Origin: Microbacterium sp. BR1
Lineage (GTDB): Bacteria > Actinomycetota > Actinomycetes > Actinomycetales > Microbacteriaceae
NCBI RefSeq assembly: GCF_002812725.1
Contig: NZ_NMUN01000002.1
Location: 62,001-126,000, forward strand
DNA: 64,000 nucleotides
Direction of reading: 5' to 3'
Part shown: positions 8,317 through 15,536 of the stretch, in pieces
How the letters are laid out: each line of letters starts with the position of its first letter
Numbering within the stretch: the stretch's first letter is position 1
Notes under the pieces: generated by a model
Databases searched by the model: none
The model's input: only the letters and a program-made list of their open reading frames with translations
Told to the model about the DNA's origin: nothing
Position numbers and translations under genes: made by a program

Positions 8317-8856
8317 ATGGCCGCGGGCGCAGTAATCCACACCTTCGCGGTGCAACTGGCCGATGTCGACCGCGGTGTCTACGACGAGGTGACGCTGCGC
8401 GTGGCGAGGCATCCGTCCGAAACCGACGCGTACATGATGACGCGCGTGCTGGCGTACCTCCTCGAGTTCGAAGAGGGTATCGCCTTCAGCGAGGGGATCT
8501 CGTCGACGGACGAGCCCGCCGTGTTGGTCCGAGACATGACCGGTCGCATCACGGCGTGGATCGAGATCGGTGCGCCGGACGCAGCGCGCCTGCACTACGG
8601 CAGCAAGCTCGCGGAACGCACGACCGTGTACACGCACCGCGATCCCGCGAAGGTGCTCTCCGCACTGTCGGGGAAGCCGATTCACCGCGCAGACACGATC
8701 GCGCTGCACAGCTTCGACCCCGGCTTCATCGACGCAGCAGTGGCCGTGGTCGCGCGCCGGAACGCGATGACGCTGTCGGTCACCGAGCGCCAGCTCTACC
8801 TCGAACTCAACGGCGCCACCATGACGTCGGCGGTCCACGACCACCCGCTGGTGTGA
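8317..8856 (+). CDS. yaeQ: YaeQ family protein
   Basis: This 179-residue protein matches the YaeQ family along its length: HTFAVQLADVDRGVYDEVTLRVARHPSETDAYMMTRVLAYLLEFEEGI, then WIEIGAPDAARLHYGSKLAERTTVYTHRD. YaeQ proteins have a PD-(D/E)XK nuclease-like fold; their cellular role is unsettled, with an early report of suppressing loss of the RfaH factor in enterobacteria. The gene appears to be leaderless and monocistronic, ending five bases from a convergent small gene. Confidence 0.87.
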   Translation: MAAGAVIHTFAVQLADVDRGVYDEVTLRVARHPSETDAYMMTRVLAYLLEFEEGIAFSEGISSTDEPAVLVRDMTGRITAWIEIGAPDAARLHYGSKLAERTTVYTHRDPAKVLSALSGKPIHRADTIALHSFDPGFIDAAVAVVARRNAMTLSVTERQLYLELNGATMTSAVHDHPLV

Positions 8857-8861
8857 GGGCG

Positions 8862-9008
8862 CTAGCGGTTCTTCACCCGCGTCACCGCGTCGGTGTTCTC
8901 GACGCGTGAGCTCGCCGCCCTCTTGTCGGCCTTGGCGGTGCGCTTCTCCTTGAGGGTCTTGGAGGCTGCGGTCTTGCCACTTTCCTTGCGCGCGGACTTG
9001 TCACCCAT
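8862..9008 (-). CDS. Very small lysine-rich basic protein
   Basis: A 48-residue protein, strongly basic (Lys/Arg-rich, for example TLKEKRTAKADKRAASS) and without hydrophobic segments. A strong GAAGGAGC box lies seven bases before the ATG at 9008, which makes it credible despite its size. Short proteins of this kind beginning MGDKSxKK occur in many actinobacteria without known function; nucleic-acid binding is only a guess from charge. Confidence 0.75.
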   Translation of the reverse strand: MGDKSARKESGKTAASKTLKEKRTAKADKRAASSRVENTDAVTRVKNR

Positions 9009-9088
9009 GGACGTGCTCCTTCGAGAGCCGCGGTGACCCTGTGGGGCTGACGTTACACGTCGGGGGTGTGAATCGAGCCGGGACGGAA

Positions 9089-9493
9089 TCAGGCGGGCAG
9101 AAAATACTCGCGGGCGAGTGGCGCGACCTCGAGCCCGTCCGCGTCCGCGCGGGTTATCCAGCGCAGCTCGGCGATCTCGGCCGCGACGACGGGGTTCTGG
9201 GCACCGATGTCGGCGGAGAACACATCCGCCACCACCTCGAACCCCGGCTCGTTCGCGGCGGCGGCGGTGAACTCGCCGAGCGGACGCAGGCGATCGGGCT
9301 CGATGTTGATCCCGACTTCCTCTGCGAGCTCTCGGCTGAGCGTCTCGGCCGCTGTCTCTCCCGGCTCGGGCTTGCCGCCGGGCTGCATGAACGCGGTCGT
9401 GCCCGCTTTGCGAACCACGAGCAAGCGGCCCTCGTCGTCGATGATGACGGCGGCCGAGACGCGGATGCTGCGGTTCGTGGAGTCGGCGTGCAC
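9089..9493 (-). CDS. NUDIX hydrolase
   Basis: This 134-residue protein has a complete Nudix box at about residues 39-61: G-x5-E-x7-RE-L-x-EE-x-G with sequence GKPEPGETAAETLS followed by RELAEEVGI. The family hydrolyses nucleoside diphosphates linked to another group, using Mg2+ bound by the box glutamates. MutT-like sanitising or housecleaning activity is common for this size, but the substrate cannot be told. It lies between the small basic protein and the divergent SDR-type gene. Confidence 0.92.
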   Translation of the reverse strand: MHADSTNRSIRVSAAVIIDDEGRLLVVRKAGTTAFMQPGGKPEPGETAAETLSRELAEEVGINIEPDRLRPLGEFTAAAANEPGFEVVADVFSADIGAQNPVVAAEIAELRWITRADADGLEVAPLAREYFLPA

Positions 9494-9610
9494 GTTCGCA
9501 CGCTAACAGGTCGCGACCGGTCGCGACTCGCCGCGATGTCGTGTGCGGGAACGGCGAGTCGCGACCGTTCGCCGTCGAGGTGCGGCACGTACCGCCCGCG
9601 CAGACCGACG

Positions 9611-9616
9611 TAGAAT
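9611..9616 (+). promoter_or_regulatory. -10 box TAGAAT for a leaderless transcript
   Basis: TAGAAT ends five bases before the GTG at 9622 and no Shine-Dalgarno box is present. This supports the GTG as the true start of the zinc-ribbon/SDR gene rather than the ATG 81 bases upstream. Confidence 0.6.
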
Positions 9617-9621
9617 CGCGT

Positions 9622-11103
9622 GTGCCCGACGAGACCTCCGCCCTGCCCGATCTGCCTCCGAGCGGCATCGACCCCGCGGAGCTGGCCATCGCGCTCAAGG
9701 TCCTCGCCGGCATGTCGGACGTCGATCAGACACATCCCGACTACGTGGCTGTTCGCCAGGCGACGGCCGCGATGTTCAAGGCCGTGAAGAAGGTCCGTCG
9801 CCGCCAGATCCGCGATGCCATCGCGCAGGCCGACCGGGAAGTCGTCGCCGCGACCGCGACGGGTGCGCCCGATCGGATCGACGACGAGACCCGTGGCATC
9901 CCGATCAGCACCGCCACGACCGCGCCGACCGCGGGCACCCTGATCAAGGCGCGCGGCTGCTACATCTGCAAGAAGCCGTACACGCTCGTGGACGCCTTCT
10001 ACCACCAGCTGTGCCCGGAGTGCGCCGCCATGAGCCACGAGAAGCGCACCGCCCGCACCGACCTGACCGGTCGGCGCGCGCTGCTGACCGGCGGGCGGGC
10101 GAAGATCGGCATGTACATCGCGCTGCGGCTCCTCCGCGACGGCGCACACACGACCATCACCACGCGCTTCCCGCGCGACGCCGTGCGGCGCTTCAGCAGC
10201 CTGCCCGACTCGGCCGACTGGATCCACCGGCTCAAGATCGTCGGCATCGACCTGCGCGACCCCGCCCAGGTGATCGGCCTCGCCGACGACGTCGCCGCCA
10301 CCGGGACCCTCGACATCCTGATCAACAACGCCACCCAGACGGTGCGCCGATCGCCGGGTGCATACCAACCGCTGGTCGATGCCGAACTCGCCCCGCTCCC
10401 GGATGGTCCGCTGCCCGAGCTGATCACCTTCGGGCACACGAACGACCCGCATCCGCAGGCGCTCGAGCGTTCGGTGACCGCGCATCCGATCCTCGCCGCG
10501 GCGGCCTCGCGGGCGGAGGAACTCACCGAACAGGCGATGGCGGCGGGATCGAGTTCGCTCGAACGTCTCGCCGCAGGTACGGCGATCGACGCGGGCGGGC
10601 TCCTTCCCGACCTCGATCACATCAATTCGTGGACGCAGCGCGTCGACCAGGTCGATCCGCTCGAGATGCTCGAGGTTCAGCTGGCGAACACCACCGCACC
10701 GTTCCTGCTCGTCTCGAGGCTGCGTCCCGCGCTCGCCGCCAGCCCGGCGCCGCGGACGTACATCGTGAACGTCAGCGCGATGGAAGGAGTCTTCGGTCGC
10801 GGGTACAAGGGCCCGGGGCACCCGCACACCAACATGGCCAAGGCCGCCGTGAACATGCTGACACGAACGAGTGCGCGCGAGATGTTCGAGACCGACGGCA
10901 TCCTGATGACGAGCGTCGACACCGGGTGGATCACCGACGAGCGCCCGCACCCCACCAAGGTGCGTCTCGCCGAGGAGGGGTTCCATGCGCCGCTCGATCT
11001 GGTCGACGGCGCCGCCCGCGTGTACGACCCGATCGTGCGCGGCGAAGCGGGCGAGGAGTTGTTCGGCGTCTTCCTGAAGGACTACGCGCCCGGCGCCTGG
11101 TAG
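9622..11103 (+). CDS. Zinc-ribbon / short-chain dehydrogenase fusion protein
   Basis: This 493-residue protein has three parts. Residues 1-110 are helical and charged. A zinc-ribbon-like knuckle follows with C113, C116, C131 and C134 (CYICKKPY...LCPECAAMS). The rest is a short-chain dehydrogenase/reductase domain with the nucleotide loop RALLTGGRAKIGMYIALRLL and NxxN-type motif ILINNATQT. At the usual YxxxK catalytic site the sequence is HTNMAKAAVNML: the lysine is kept, but threonine replaces the tyrosine. A standard SDR oxidoreductase mechanism is therefore doubtful. Similar SDR proteins occur in other organisms as uncharacterised members, and no function is assigned here. Confidence 0.85.
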   Translation: MPDETSALPDLPPSGIDPAELAIALKVLAGMSDVDQTHPDYVAVRQATAAMFKAVKKVRRRQIRDAIAQADREVVAATATGAPDRIDDETRGIPISTATTAPTAGTLIKARGCYICKKPYTLVDAFYHQLCPECAAMSHEKRTARTDLTGRRALLTGGRAKIGMYIALRLLRDGAHTTITTRFPRDAVRRFSSLPDSADWIHRLKIVGIDLRDPAQVIGLADDVAATGTLDILINNATQTVRRSPGAYQPLVDAELAPLPDGPLPELITFGHTNDPHPQALERSVTAHPILAAAASRAEELTEQAMAAGSSSLERLAAGTAIDAGGLLPDLDHINSWTQRVDQVDPLEMLEVQLANTTAPFLLVSRLRPALAASPAPRTYIVNVSAMEGVFGRGYKGPGHPHTNMAKAAVNMLTRTSAREMFETDGILMTSVDTGWITDERPHPTKVRLAEEGFHAPLDLVDGAARVYDPIVRGEAGEELFGVFLKDYAPGAW

Positions 11104-11174
11104 TCCGGGCCCTCCGCGGCGTCGAACGCGGCCTTTAGCGTCGGTCCCACCGAGCTCGCCTTCGATCCCGAGAG

Positions 11175-11247
11175 TTCACGCTTTCCGCTCCGATCGTTCA
11201 CGCTTTCGATCCGGCCGCTTCACGCGTCTGGTCACAAGCGTTCACGC
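11175..11247 (+). promoter_or_regulatory. Four TTCACGC boxes with exact 22-bp phasing
   Basis: TTCACGC begins at 11175, 11197, 11219 and 11241, so each copy starts exactly 22 bp after the last; the first two extend to TTCACGCTTTC. The spacing is about two helical turns, which places all boxes on one face of the DNA. The array ends 53 bp before the first gene of the nonulosonate operon. It looks like a cooperative binding site for an activator or repressor encoded elsewhere. Confidence 0.75.
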
Positions 11248-11300
11248 TGGTCGTGCAACGTGGAATCTCCGTCCGAACGCGCAACGGAGTGGAGGCGGGA

Positions 11301-12209
11301 ATGAGTCCGGAACCGATGCCGGTCGTGGCCTGGGTCGAATCACCGCTGCAACTCGTGGGCGCCGCGGAGTGGGCGGCGGCGCATCGCCGTCGCGTGCCGA
11401 TCGCGGGACGCCTCACGGCGCAGATGCCGGAGACGGCCGATGAACTCATCGCGCGTGGCGCACCTTTCGGTCGGTGCGAGCCGTATCTCGGCATTCCCTG
11501 GAAGTTGCTTTCGCGCCACAAGCACTGGCTCGTCGGAGACGGCTTCTCCGGACAGTTCCGCCTCGCGGCGAGCATCCTGCGGCCCCAGCGCATCACGTTC
11601 CTCGACGACGGGGCCAATGCGCTCGCCTTCGCCGACACTCTGATCGGCCGTCGACCCTTCACCCGCCCCGGGATCACCGAGCGCGGCCTGACCACCCACA
11701 TCGCCCCTTTCGCGCTCGACCAGATCGCGGGCCGCGGTCGGGTGGGTCACGTCGACTTCTTCACCGCCTTCGAGTTCGGCGAATCCCGGTTGTGCGAGCT
11801 CGACGATCGCGGTTACGCCGTTTCTCGCCACGCCTTCGAGTGGACTCGCCGGACCGCTCGGGCGTATGTGACCACCTCCGCGGGGCGCATCCTTCTCGGA
11901 AGCGCTCGTCCCGTGGACGGGAGAATGCCGCTCGCGGAATATCTCGACTGGATCCGGCTCGAAGCATCCCGAGCATCCGTCACGTACCTGCCCCACCGGC
12001 GCGAGCCGGAGAGCCAGCTCGCCGCCGTCGCCGCCATCCCGGGCGTCTGCGTGGATCGGCAATCGTTGCCCGTCGAGATGGTGCTCGCGGGGGCGATCGA
12101 GCGACTCGAGATCGTGACGCTGCCATCCTCGACGACCACGACTCTGCCCCTCGTCCTGCGCCCTGACTCTGCCCTTCGAAGCGTGGCCCCGCGCAGCGTG
12201 GACGCATGA
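11301..12209 (+). CDS. Sialyltransferase-like glycosyltransferase (GT52/polysialyltransferase type)
   Basis: This 302-residue protein carries the marks of bacterial sialyltransferases with the GT-B fold. They are an N-terminal ESPLQL (residues 13-18), an acidic DDG motif (residues 102-104, ITFLDDGANAL), an HP-like PHRRE segment (231-235) and a serine-rich SSTTTT segment (276-281). Such enzymes transfer a CMP-activated nonulosonate to a glycan. The next gene makes the CMP-sugar and starts inside this one's stop codon. The ATG at 11301 follows GGAGGCGGGA; an upstream in-frame GTG start is less likely. The family assignment rests on motifs read by eye. Confidence 0.65.
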   Translation: MSPEPMPVVAWVESPLQLVGAAEWAAAHRRRVPIAGRLTAQMPETADELIARGAPFGRCEPYLGIPWKLLSRHKHWLVGDGFSGQFRLAASILRPQRITFLDDGANALAFADTLIGRRPFTRPGITERGLTTHIAPFALDQIAGRGRVGHVDFFTAFEFGESRLCELDDRGYAVSRHAFEWTRRTARAYVTTSAGRILLGSARPVDGRMPLAEYLDWIRLEASRASVTYLPHRREPESQLAAVAAIPGVCVDRQSLPVEMVLAGAIERLEIVTLPSSTTTTLPLVLRPDSALRSVAPRSVDA

Positions 12210-13405
12210 GCGGCGGCAGAAGCGAGGTCGTCGCCGTCATCCCCGCACGCGGCGGTTCGAAGGGCGTTCCGCGCAAGAACGTCCGTCGCGTCGGGGGAGT
12301 GCCGCTCGTCGCCCGAGCGATCGCCGCGGCGCGAGCGACGGCATCGATCGACCGCGTGATCGTCTCCACCGATGATGCCGAGATCGCCGCGGTAGCCGAG
12401 GAGTGGGGCGCACAGGTGATCGCGCGCCCGGCCGACATCGCCGGCGATACGGCATCCAGCGAGAGCGCCCTGCTGCACGTGCTGGACATGCTGGCGGCGG
12501 ACCGGGTCGACGTCGATGTTCTCGTCTTCCTGCAAGCGACATCGCCGTTCATCGATCCCCGCGACCTCGAGAGCGCAATCGGGCTCGTGCGTGGGGATTC
12601 CTTCGATTCCGTGTTCTCGGCGATCGAGACCTACGGATTCCTGTGGTCGGCGGATGCGTCGGGCACGGCGCGAGGAATCAACCACGACCCGGGCATGCGA
12701 CCCAGGCGCCAGGACCGCGAGGCGCACTACCTCGAAACGGGCGCGTTCTACGTCATGCGTTCGCTCGGCTTCCGCGGAGCTCGTCACCGGTTCTTCGGGC
12801 GGGTCGGTGTCGTCGAGGTCGCCGAACGCTCGTCGATCGAGATCGACACGGAAGAGCAGCTGGCGCTCGCGAGCGCGATCGCTCCCCTCATCGAGCAGCG
12901 CGGCGGCCGCGGCGGGTTCACGAATATCGAGGCCGTCGTCACGGATTTCGACGGCGTGCACACCGACGACACCGCCACGGTCCACGCCGACGGAGGCGAA
13001 ACCGTACGTGTGAGCCGCTCGGACGGGATGGGCGTCGCCGAGTTGCGGCGCGCCGGCATCCCGGTGCTGATCCTGTCGACCGAGACGAACCCGGTCGTTT
13101 CGGCGCGAGCCCGCAAGCTGCGGGTGGAGGTGCGCCAGGGCGTCGACGACAAGGCCGCGGCGCTGACCGAATGGGCGACGCAGAACGGTCTGCCGCTCGC
13201 CAACATCGTGTATGTCGGGAACGACATCAACGACCTCGCCTGCCTGAACCTGGTCGGCTGGCCCGTCGCCGTGCCCGACGCGCACCCCCTCGTACTCGCT
13301 GCCGCACGTGTCGTGCTCTCGCGGACGGGCGGCCGCGGCGCCGTCCGCGAAGTCGCCGACGGCGTGCTTCGCTCACTCACCCCCATCGAAAGGCCCATCC
13401 CATGA
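12206..13405 (+). CDS. neuA: CMP-nonulosonate synthetase fused to HAD phosphatase
   Basis: This 399-residue protein has two domains. Residues 1-230 are a CMP-sialate synthetase: IPARGGSKGVPRKN (12-25), the LQATSPF motif (109-115) and YLETGAFYVMR. Residues 240-385 are a KdsC-like HAD phosphatase with all catalytic motifs: DFDGVHTDD (D247, D249), a serine in LILST (S291), K316 and GNDIND (D340, D343). It should activate a nonulosonic acid with CTP and remove a phosphate from its precursor. The same fusion order is known in animal CMAS proteins. The gene overlaps both neighbours by four bases (ATGA). Confidence 0.88.
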   Translation: MSGGRSEVVAVIPARGGSKGVPRKNVRRVGGVPLVARAIAAARATASIDRVIVSTDDAEIAAVAEEWGAQVIARPADIAGDTASSESALLHVLDMLAADRVDVDVLVFLQATSPFIDPRDLESAIGLVRGDSFDSVFSAIETYGFLWSADASGTARGINHDPGMRPRRQDREAHYLETGAFYVMRSLGFRGARHRFFGRVGVVEVAERSSIEIDTEEQLALASAIAPLIEQRGGRGGFTNIEAVVTDFDGVHTDDTATVHADGGETVRVSRSDGMGVAELRRAGIPVLILSTETNPVVSARARKLRVEVRQGVDDKAAALTEWATQNGLPLANIVYVGNDINDLACLNLVGWPVAVPDAHPLVLAAARVVLSRTGGRGAVREVADGVLRSLTPIERPIP

Positions 13406-14274
13406 CGGTAAGCATCGGATCTCGTGTGATCGGTGGGGGACGACCCGCCTATGTCATCGCCGAGATCGGCCTGAATCACAACGGTGACGTCGACATCGCC
13501 AAGCAGCTGATCGACGTGGCGGCCGATGCCGGCGCGGACGCCGTGAAGTTCCAGAAGCGCACACCCGAGATCTCGACCCCCGTGCACATGCGCGACACGC
13601 TGCGCGAGACGCCGTGGGGCACGATGACGTACCTCGACTACCGCTATCGCGTGGAGTTCACGCGCGAGCAGTACGTCGAGGTGTCGGATCACGCGTTGCT
13701 GCGGGGTCTCGACTGGTTCGCCTCGCCGTGGGACGTCCCGAGCGTCGGCTTTCTCGAGGACCTGAACGTCGTGGCGCACAAGGTCGCCTCTGCGTGCCTC
13801 ACGGACATCCCGCTCCTGCAGGCTCTCCGCGACACCGGCAAGCCGATCATCCTCTCCACCGGGATGTCGACGATCGCCCAGATCGACGCGGCGCTCGAGG
13901 TGCTCGGCACCGACCGGCTCCTCCTGATGCACGCCACGTCGACCTACCCGATGGAGCCCGAAGAGGCCAACCTGCGCGTCATCCCGACGCTCCGTGACCG
14001 GTACCCCGGGGTCCCGGTCGGCTACTCGGGTCACGAGCGGGGCCTGCAGATCTCGGTCGCGGCCGTCGCGCTCGGCGCGGTCGCGGTCGAACGCCACATC
14101 ACCCTCGACCGCACCATGTGGGGATCCGACCATGCGGCGTCGCTCGAGCCCGCGGGGTTGCAGCACCTCATTCGCGACATCCGGATCATCGAGCAGGCGC
14201 TCGGCGACGGAGTGAAGCGTGTGTTCCCGGGCGAGCAGGCGCCGATGGCGAAGCTGCGACGTGTCCTGACATGA
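13402..14274 (+). CDS. neuB: N-acetylneuraminate/nonulosonate synthase family, lacking SAF domain
   Basis: This 290-residue protein is a NeuB-type TIM barrel condensing phosphoenolpyruvate with a hexose or hexosamine. Signatures are YVIAEIGLNHNGD (near residue 15), AVKFQKR, HKVASACLTDIPLL, ILSTGMSTIAQI, GYSGHERGLQ and ERHITLDRTMWGSDHAASLEP. Typical NeuB has about 345 residues, with a C-terminal SAF (antifreeze-like) domain that closes the active site of the partner subunit; here the protein stops right after the barrel (FPGEQAPMAKLRRVLT). The start at 13402 overlaps the end of the upstream gene. Its product may be a 9-phosphate, given the fused phosphatase next door. Confidence 0.87.
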   Translation: MTVSIGSRVIGGGRPAYVIAEIGLNHNGDVDIAKQLIDVAADAGADAVKFQKRTPEISTPVHMRDTLRETPWGTMTYLDYRYRVEFTREQYVEVSDHALLRGLDWFASPWDVPSVGFLEDLNVVAHKVASACLTDIPLLQALRDTGKPIILSTGMSTIAQIDAALEVLGTDRLLLMHATSTYPMEPEEANLRVIPTLRDRYPGVPVGYSGHERGLQISVAAVALGAVAVERHITLDRTMWGSDHAASLEPAGLQHLIRDIRIIEQALGDGVKRVFPGEQAPMAKLRRVLT

Positions 14275-14284
14275 CGGACGCCCT

Positions 14285-15535
14285 ATGACGGGCGCCGCAC
14301 TGCGCGTCGTCGCGCTGGCCGACACCGACTCGTATGTGAAATGGGCCGCGGCGATGCTCGGATCACTGCCCGCGGGCACGGATGCCGAACTGCTGATCGT
14401 CGAGACCGCCCTGGTCGTCAGCCCCGCGCAGCAGACGACCGCGCTGGCTCGGAGCGGACTGGACCCGTCGCGGGTCCGTCGCATCGGTTACGAGGACCTC
14501 GCGCGCGTCCTGGGTGACCTCGCGCCGGACGCGGTGCTGGTCGCGGCGCGGGGGCCCGTCGTCCGTGTCCTGACGGCGCTCGTCGCCACGATCGATCCAC
14601 GCCCCGTCATCGTGTCGGGCCTGCCCGGGATCTCGATTCCCGCCACGACGGCGGCGATGGTGCACCGCACGCAGTGCGACCTTTTCGTGTTGCACTCCAC
14701 GCGCGAGATCGCCGCGTTCGCGGCGCTCGCGCGTCAGCGGGGTCTCACGCAGAGATTCGCGCTCGCGGGGCTGCCGTTCGCGCGCGCCGCCGCCGACGAA
14801 CGACCGAGCGCCGAGCGCACGGACCTGGTGTTCGCGTCGCAAGCGATCGTTCCTCGCGAGCGCGTCGACCGGCTGCGCGTTGCGCGACTGCTGATCGAGA
14901 CGGCACGCGAGAACCCCGACAAGCGCGTAGTCGTGAAGGAGCGGGCCACGGCCGGTGAGCATCAGACGCACGCGCAGCAGCACGGCTACCCCGATCTGCT
15001 CCGGCGGATGGGGCCGTTGCCCGCGAACCTCGTCGTCTCGACGGATTCGATGGCGCACGCCCTCGACACGGCCGAGGGGCTCGTGACGATCAGTTCCACG
15101 GCTGCTGTCGAGGCCATCGCCCGCGGCATCCCGGTGATCGCGCTCGACACGTTCGGCGTCGAAGACGGTCTGATCAACACCGTCTTCGTCGGGAGTGGTC
15201 TGCTCGGGTCCGAGGGTGATGTCGTCCAGAGGGACTTCCGTCTGCCCCCGACCGCGTGGCTCGCGCGCAACTACTTCCACGATCCGGCGGAAGAGGACTG
15301 GATAGCCGAGATGGCTCAGCTGGTCGAGCTGCGCCGCGCGGGCGAGCTGCCCCCGAAGCCCGGTCGGACGCGTCGCGGTGGGCGGGTGCGCGACGTGTGG
15401 GAGCGGCGGCTGGCACTGGGGCGGAGGGATCGGTCGGTCGCGGGCGCGATCGTCTGGGCCGTCGGCGTACCGGCGCGGATGATCCTGCGACCCGTTCTGC
15501 GTCCGTACTACCGGCGTCGCCTCGAGTCCGTCTGA
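14285..15535 (+). CDS. DUF6716-type putative glycosyltransferase
   Basis: This 416-residue protein resembles the actinobacterial DUF6716 family of putative glycosyltransferases. It starts VVALADTDSYVKWAAAMLG and has a GT-B-like second half with VVVKERATAGEHQTHAQ and LVTISSTAAVEAIARGIPVIALDTFG, the SST segment resembling nucleotide-sugar contacts of sialyl- and Kdo-transferases. The C-terminal 60 residues are strongly basic with one hydrophobic stretch, which could attach it to the membrane. As the last gene of the nonulosonate operon it probably transfers the CMP-activated acid or another sugar of the same polymer. The acceptor is unknown. Confidence 0.7.
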   Translation: MTGAALRVVALADTDSYVKWAAAMLGSLPAGTDAELLIVETALVVSPAQQTTALARSGLDPSRVRRIGYEDLARVLGDLAPDAVLVAARGPVVRVLTALVATIDPRPVIVSGLPGISIPATTAAMVHRTQCDLFVLHSTREIAAFAALARQRGLTQRFALAGLPFARAAADERPSAERTDLVFASQAIVPRERVDRLRVARLLIETARENPDKRVVVKERATAGEHQTHAQQHGYPDLLRRMGPLPANLVVSTDSMAHALDTAEGLVTISSTAAVEAIARGIPVIALDTFGVEDGLINTVFVGSGLLGSEGDVVQRDFRLPPTAWLARNYFHDPAEEDWIAEMAQLVELRRAGELPPKPGRTRRGGRVRDVWERRLALGRRDRSVAGAIVWAVGVPARMILRPVLRPYYRRRLESV

Positions 15536-15536
15536 A

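Noticed and set aside
9154..10986. Minus-strand open frame of 610 codons opposite the zinc-ribbon/SDR gene
   Set aside because: The plus-strand protein has clear domains, while the minus-strand translation is His/Arg/Gly-rich without any motif.
11175..11247. The 22-bp periodic boxes considered as a CRISPR array or replication iterons
   Set aside because: The repeat is only seven bases, the spacing is too short for CRISPR, and no cas or replication gene is nearby; a promoter-control role is simpler.
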